A DNA stretch of 54,648 bases from the NCBI GenBank assembly GCA_964452085.1, contig CAYVKL010000013.1:1-54648 (forward strand), given 5' to 3'. Below, piece after piece: positions 51,251 to 54,648 of this stretch. The position numbers and the translations under genes were made by a program. Under the pieces are notes generated by a model, which was not told the DNA's origin, did not search any database, and saw nothing but the letters and a program-made list of their open reading frames with translations. How positions within the stretch are numbered: the first letter of the stretch is position 1; every line of letters starts with the position of its first letter. The stretch comes from Methanobacterium sp964452085 (GTDB taxonomy: Archaea > Methanobacteriota > Methanobacteria > Methanobacteriales > Methanobacteriaceae).

Positions 51251-51832
51251 ATGTTTTTAGAGGCAGCACTTTACGCTTTATCCGGGTTTTTCATGAAATT
51301 CTCTGATGATGCCATGGACAAGAAAAACAACACGGTCCTGGGTGTTATTTGTGGATTATTATGTGTTGCTGGCATAGGGTATCTGGCAGTAAATTACTCT
51401 GATGCTGCCACTATCTTCCTGGCCATACTCTTGGGAACTTTATTATCAGCCAAGGTGGACAAAATAGGTCACCTGGCCACATTAATCCTATTCGTGGTCA
51501 TCTTGTTCATATGGGGAATACCCACCATAGGACTCATAACCCTGGCCATATGCACTTTAGCAGCCTGGTTAGATGAAGTGGGAAACGACAGAAAAAGCTT
51601 AAAAGGAATAAAAATACTGGAAAAATTCTTTAATTACCGTTGCGCCCTGAAAGTAGTGGTTCTGGTTCTGTCCATTTTAGGGGCTGTTCAATGGGCTTAT
51701 CCTTCAATTCAAATTCCTGGATTGGACTTTTTCCAGCCAATAACATTCATCTACTTCATGTTATTTGATTTGGCATATGAACTGGCCGGTTTAAAGTTCG
51801 ACAAAATCTATGATGGACTTTTAAGAAGTTGA
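51251..51832 (+). CDS. Methanogen membrane protein of unknown function
   Basis: A 193-residue integral membrane protein with about six helices (residues 35-50, 54-66, 75-92, 93-110, 127-147, 155-178). The N-terminal motif FMKFSDDAMDKK carries acidic residues, as do 'AAWLDEVGNDRK' and 'LKFDKIYDGLL'. The spaced acidic pairs (DD near residue 18, DE near 114) recall prenyltransferase-like membrane enzymes, but the match is too weak for a call. The ATG follows AAGGAGTTCC. It is downstream of dys by 99 bases. Confidence 0.65.
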   Translation: MFLEAALYALSGFFMKFSDDAMDKKNNTVLGVICGLLCVAGIGYLAVNYSDAATIFLAILLGTLLSAKVDKIGHLATLILFVVILFIWGIPTIGLITLAICTLAAWLDEVGNDRKSLKGIKILEKFFNYRCALKVVVLVLSILGAVQWAYPSIQIPGLDFFQPITFIYFMLFDLAYELAGLKFDKIYDGLLRS

Positions 51833-51918
51833 TGAAGGATTATTGGGATTTTTCAAATTAATTGATGTTAAGTTCTTAAAATTTGAAGTTATGGATTAAA
51901 TGGTTGATTTTTAAGAGT

Positions 51919-52569
51919 TTAAAGTCCTATGGAATCTATAATGGATTCCACCGCATTAACAGGGTCTTCTGCTAAGTATATACTCCTACCCACAATAAGT
52001 GCATCAGCAAACTGAAGAGTATCCTTAGGATCTCCTCCCTGCACACCCACACCCGGAGATATAATAAACGAATCTTCCCCTACAATTTCCCTTATCATCC
52101 CCAACCTATCCAGACGTGTGGATGGACCCACATAATTTTTTATACCCATCTGGACACCCATACGGGCTATATCAATGGAAACTGGCTGCAGGAACTGTTC
52201 TGCACCGGGATGGGACATTTCTGTTAGAAGGAATATTTCTTTTCCATATTTTTCAGCAGATTCAAGACAGCTGCCTGCACTGTCACGCCCCACAAATCCA
52301 TGCACAATAAGGGCATCTGCACCAGACTTGAAGGTTTCATCAGCAATCTTCTGGTTGGTTTCAGGTATATCAGCCACCTTAAAGTCACAGATAACCTTAG
52401 AACCGTACTCTTCCTTAACCTTCCCAACTGACTCCAGCCCCTCTGCTAAAACCAACGGATAACCTATTTTAATTGTATCCAGGTAACTTGAAACATTATC
52501 CAGTAAATCCATGGCTTCGCCAATACTGGGAACATCCAGGGCCAGAATGATCTTGTTTTTAACCTCCAT
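51919..52569 (-). CDS. pyrF: Orotidine 5'-phosphate decarboxylase
   Basis: It catalyses the last step of UMP synthesis. The 216-residue protein has the archaeal-size TIM barrel. LALDVPS at strand 1, the catalytic DFKVADIPETN (the D-x-K-x-x-D tetrad), a phosphate-binding 'SPGVGVQGGDP' and 'LIVGRSIYLAEDP' near the end are all present. All catalytic residues are intact. It starts at ATG 52569. It is alone on the minus strand between two plus-strand units. Confidence 0.95.
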   Translation of the reverse strand: MEVKNKIILALDVPSIGEAMDLLDNVSSYLDTIKIGYPLVLAEGLESVGKVKEEYGSKVICDFKVADIPETNQKIADETFKSGADALIVHGFVGRDSAGSCLESAEKYGKEIFLLTEMSHPGAEQFLQPVSIDIARMGVQMGIKNYVGPSTRLDRLGMIREIVGEDSFIISPGVGVQGGDPKDTLQFADALIVGRSIYLAEDPVNAVESIIDSIGL

Positions 52570-52798
52570 GAAGATTGATTTGTTTTTGATCTTTAAATGA
52601 TTTTTTATTGGATTAATTTCAGGGGTTTAGGGGATGTTTTATGAGAGTATTTTCAGGTGTGATGTTAAAAATTCGAGTAAAAAAATAATAAAAAATTTCT
52701 AATGACTTAAAAGAATTTATTAATCTTCAAATGTATGTTATTTTAATTGCAATATTTGCCTCAAAAGTTATTGAAAATGGGTTAAAATTTTAACATAC

Positions 52799-52808
52799 CT
52801 TTATAAGC
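52799..52808 (+). promoter_or_regulatory. TATA box of the first TRAM gene
   Basis: CTTTATAAGC stands ~55 bases before the start codon. The palindrome CCATTTATAATGG lies between it and the ribosome-binding site at 52831-52843. Confidence 0.5.
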
Positions 52809-52862
52809 CACTAAATCAATATAAAATAAGCCATTTATAATGGCAAATTTGGAAGTGAATCA

Positions 52863-53087
<225 letters not shown>

Positions 53088-53202
53088 ATGATGAGCAATT
53101 CTTGAAACGAAATATGACTGATTATTTTTTTTATTGGTTGATTTCTTAAGAATTCTAAATTCATGAGCTAATTTAATAGCAAATTATTGGAAGTGAATAA
53201 AT

Positions 53203-53430
<228 letters not shown>

Positions 53431-53456
53431 ATTTTTCTAACTCTTCAATTACCTTT

Positions 53457-53486
53457 AAAAAAGGGAATTTTTTTTATCCCTTTTTT
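53457..53486 (+). terminator. Hairpin terminator after the TRAM genes
   Basis: A 10-base stem, AAAAAAGGGA (53457-53466) with TCCCTTTTTT (53477-53486), and a T-run continuing to 53500. Confidence 0.75.
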
Positions 53487-53629
53487 AGAATCTTTTTTTT
53501 ATTAATTTATTATTAACATTCTATTATTTTTATCAAATCACTAATTAACAGTCTAATTGTTATTAGATTCAATTTTCAACGATTTTTTTGAACATTTTAT
53601 CCAATTGGTTATTATAATAAAAAAAATAA

Positions 53630-54340
53630 TTAGGGTATTGTTACATTTGCAGGTAACTGCCCTGTTGATTTATACTGGGTTAAAACCTTAGTATACATGT
53701 TCAATAAAGTATCTGGGGATAAATCAGCCTGACCTGAAACTTTTATACCTAAATAGTTAGGTACAATACCGTTATTGTCCATCCAAGTGTAGGTTCTTTG
53801 GGCCATGTCCACATATTGATTTTTGGTAATTGTAGCAGTGTTAACTGTTCCATAGGGATTATTAGCATTTGCATACTGGTTGATGGGTATTTTACCAGTT
53901 TCTCCTTTGTTAATCATCACAATTCCTTTGGCAAATATGTAAAGACATTGATTTTTCGAAAGTGTGACTCCTGAAAAATTGATGGAGGTAAAACTTAATC
54001 CTTTTTTAGATACTTCCAGTGCCAGGAGGGGAACTTCAGAAACTGGAAATCCAGAACTTAATGAGATTTGTTCTTTAACTGCAGTTGTGTTGTTGGTAGT
54101 TTTGTTAGGTGTAGTTACTGTATTACTGGGCGCTACTAAAAGATAGACCACCATTACTCCCAAAACAATTGCCAATATAATGATGGTACCAATGAGTATC
54201 TTGTTTTTGGTACTTATCTTTTCTTTTGTTTTGGAGCGTTTTAGCCGGCCAAAAGGGGCTTCATCTAATTTCAAACCACATTCTTCACAATAAGCTGCAT
54301 TTGATTTATTCTCATGTCCGCAGTTTTCACATTTCACCAT
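53630..54340 (-). CDS. Zinc-ribbon, single-TM protein with pseudomurein-binding-type repeats
   Basis: A 236-residue protein. The N-terminal cytoplasmic zinc ribbon is CENCGHENKSNAAYCEECG (residues 4-22), followed by a basic linker and one membrane helix (KILIGTIIILAIVLGVMVVYLL). An Asn/Thr-rich spacer comes next, then an outer part with two pseudomurein-binding-like repeats. The first, around residues 125-150, reads TLSKNQCLYIFAKGIVMINK; the second, around 175-235, reads TITKNQYVDMAQRTYTWMDN. Such repeats attach proteins to the pseudomurein wall, which fits an organism of the Methanobacteriales. The ATG follows AGGGGATATA. It may link wall state to the cytoplasm. Confidence 0.8.
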   Translation of the reverse strand: MVKCENCGHENKSNAAYCEECGLKLDEAPFGRLKRSKTKEKISTKNKILIGTIIILAIVLGVMVVYLLVAPSNTVTTPNKTTNNTTAVKEQISLSSGFPVSEVPLLALEVSKKGLSFTSINFSGVTLSKNQCLYIFAKGIVMINKGETGKIPINQYANANNPYGTVNTATITKNQYVDMAQRTYTWMDNNGIVPNYLGIKVSGQADLSPDTLLNMYTKVLTQYKSTGQLPANVTIP

Positions 54341-54648
54341 TATATCCCCTACATCTAATTATTGGCAATCTGATAATATTAATGGAATTGAATCCAATTT
54401 TATGGAATTGAATTTGTTTCATCAAGATTATAATTTGATCTATTTTTTTAAGTTTTTCATTTCCTTAAATTATTATATTTTAAGTATTATTCCATTCACT
54501 CCTATATTTATCTATTAAATAATATTTTCTGTTTTCAGGAGTACTTTTATCAAAAATCCTTTGATCTGGATAAGAATTTGGTTGAAATTGGTATAGATTT
54601 GGGAAAATAGATTTAAGTGACTAAATCGATGTTAGTTATGTGCAGTGT
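54341..54648. other. Gene-free right margin with a possible gene fragment
   Basis: No complete gene. On the minus strand a 40-codon open stretch (54474-54605) reads FPNLYQFQPNSYPDQRIFDK, STPENRKYYLIDKYRSEW, without a start; it could be the end of a decayed gene. The rest is AT-rich promoter sequence for the minus-strand gene at its left. Confidence 0.25.

Overview
The window looks like a chromosome segment of a pseudomurein-walled methanogen of the order Methanobacteriales, most likely Methanobacterium or a close relative. The base composition is AT-rich. Genes often start after GGTGAT or GGAGG ribosome-binding sites, and promoters carry archaeal TATA boxes (TTTATATA type). Archaeal housekeeping genes are present (deoxyhypusine synthase, small TRAM proteins, an archaeal-type OMP decarboxylase), and the right end holds a protein with pseudomurein-binding-type repeats. 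No tRNA, rRNA or CRISPR array was seen.

Layout. Positions 1-21 kb are an accessory patchwork. Single genes (GNAT acetyltransferase, surface beta-propeller protein, Tam-like methyltransferase, GAP-family transporter, zinc-ribbon membrane proteins, the bacterial-type GTPase RsgA, HXXEE membrane protein, exported beta-carbonic anhydrase, CDF and DedA transporters, SoxB-like phosphatase, a SIR2-like protein) are separated by broken 3' ends of tyrosine-recombinase genes and by copies of a ~220-bp intergenic repeat that carries a TATA box. From 21.6 to 33 kb lies a signalling block: a CopZ-like protein, three large PAS-domain histidine kinases (one with an N-terminal receiver and nine PAS domains), a DHA2 drug exporter behind one kinase, and decayed receiver/kinase fragments. 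From 33 to 41.3 kb are envelope and metabolic genes (SDR, AI-2E-type permease, metallophosphoesterase, DUF389 protein, holin-like/alkaline-phosphatase fusion).

Positions ~41.4-46.65 kb look like an integrated ~5-kb element. It has a nested inverted repeat, an internally duplicated unknown protein, an XPD/DinG-like helicase with four cysteines, two small unknown proteins and the only full-length integrase in the window. Directly after the integrase, on the opposite strand, sits a two-gene cassette of a HEPN-motif protein and a PD-(D/E)xK-like protein, which I propose as a candidate defence or toxin system. From 49 kb on the window is ordinary core genome: HTH-CBS regulator, dys, a membrane protein, pyrF, two TRAM genes and a pseudomurein-binding protein.

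How it fits together. Eight broken integrase 3' ends plus the intact integrase all lie on the + strand. A cargo gene usually starts or ends within a few dozen bases to the right of each tail. This suggests that the 3' end of the integrase gene has been used again and again as a landing site, with the HEPN/nuclease pair and the SIR2 gene as defence-like cargo. Function assignments come from motifs read by eye; no database search was run.
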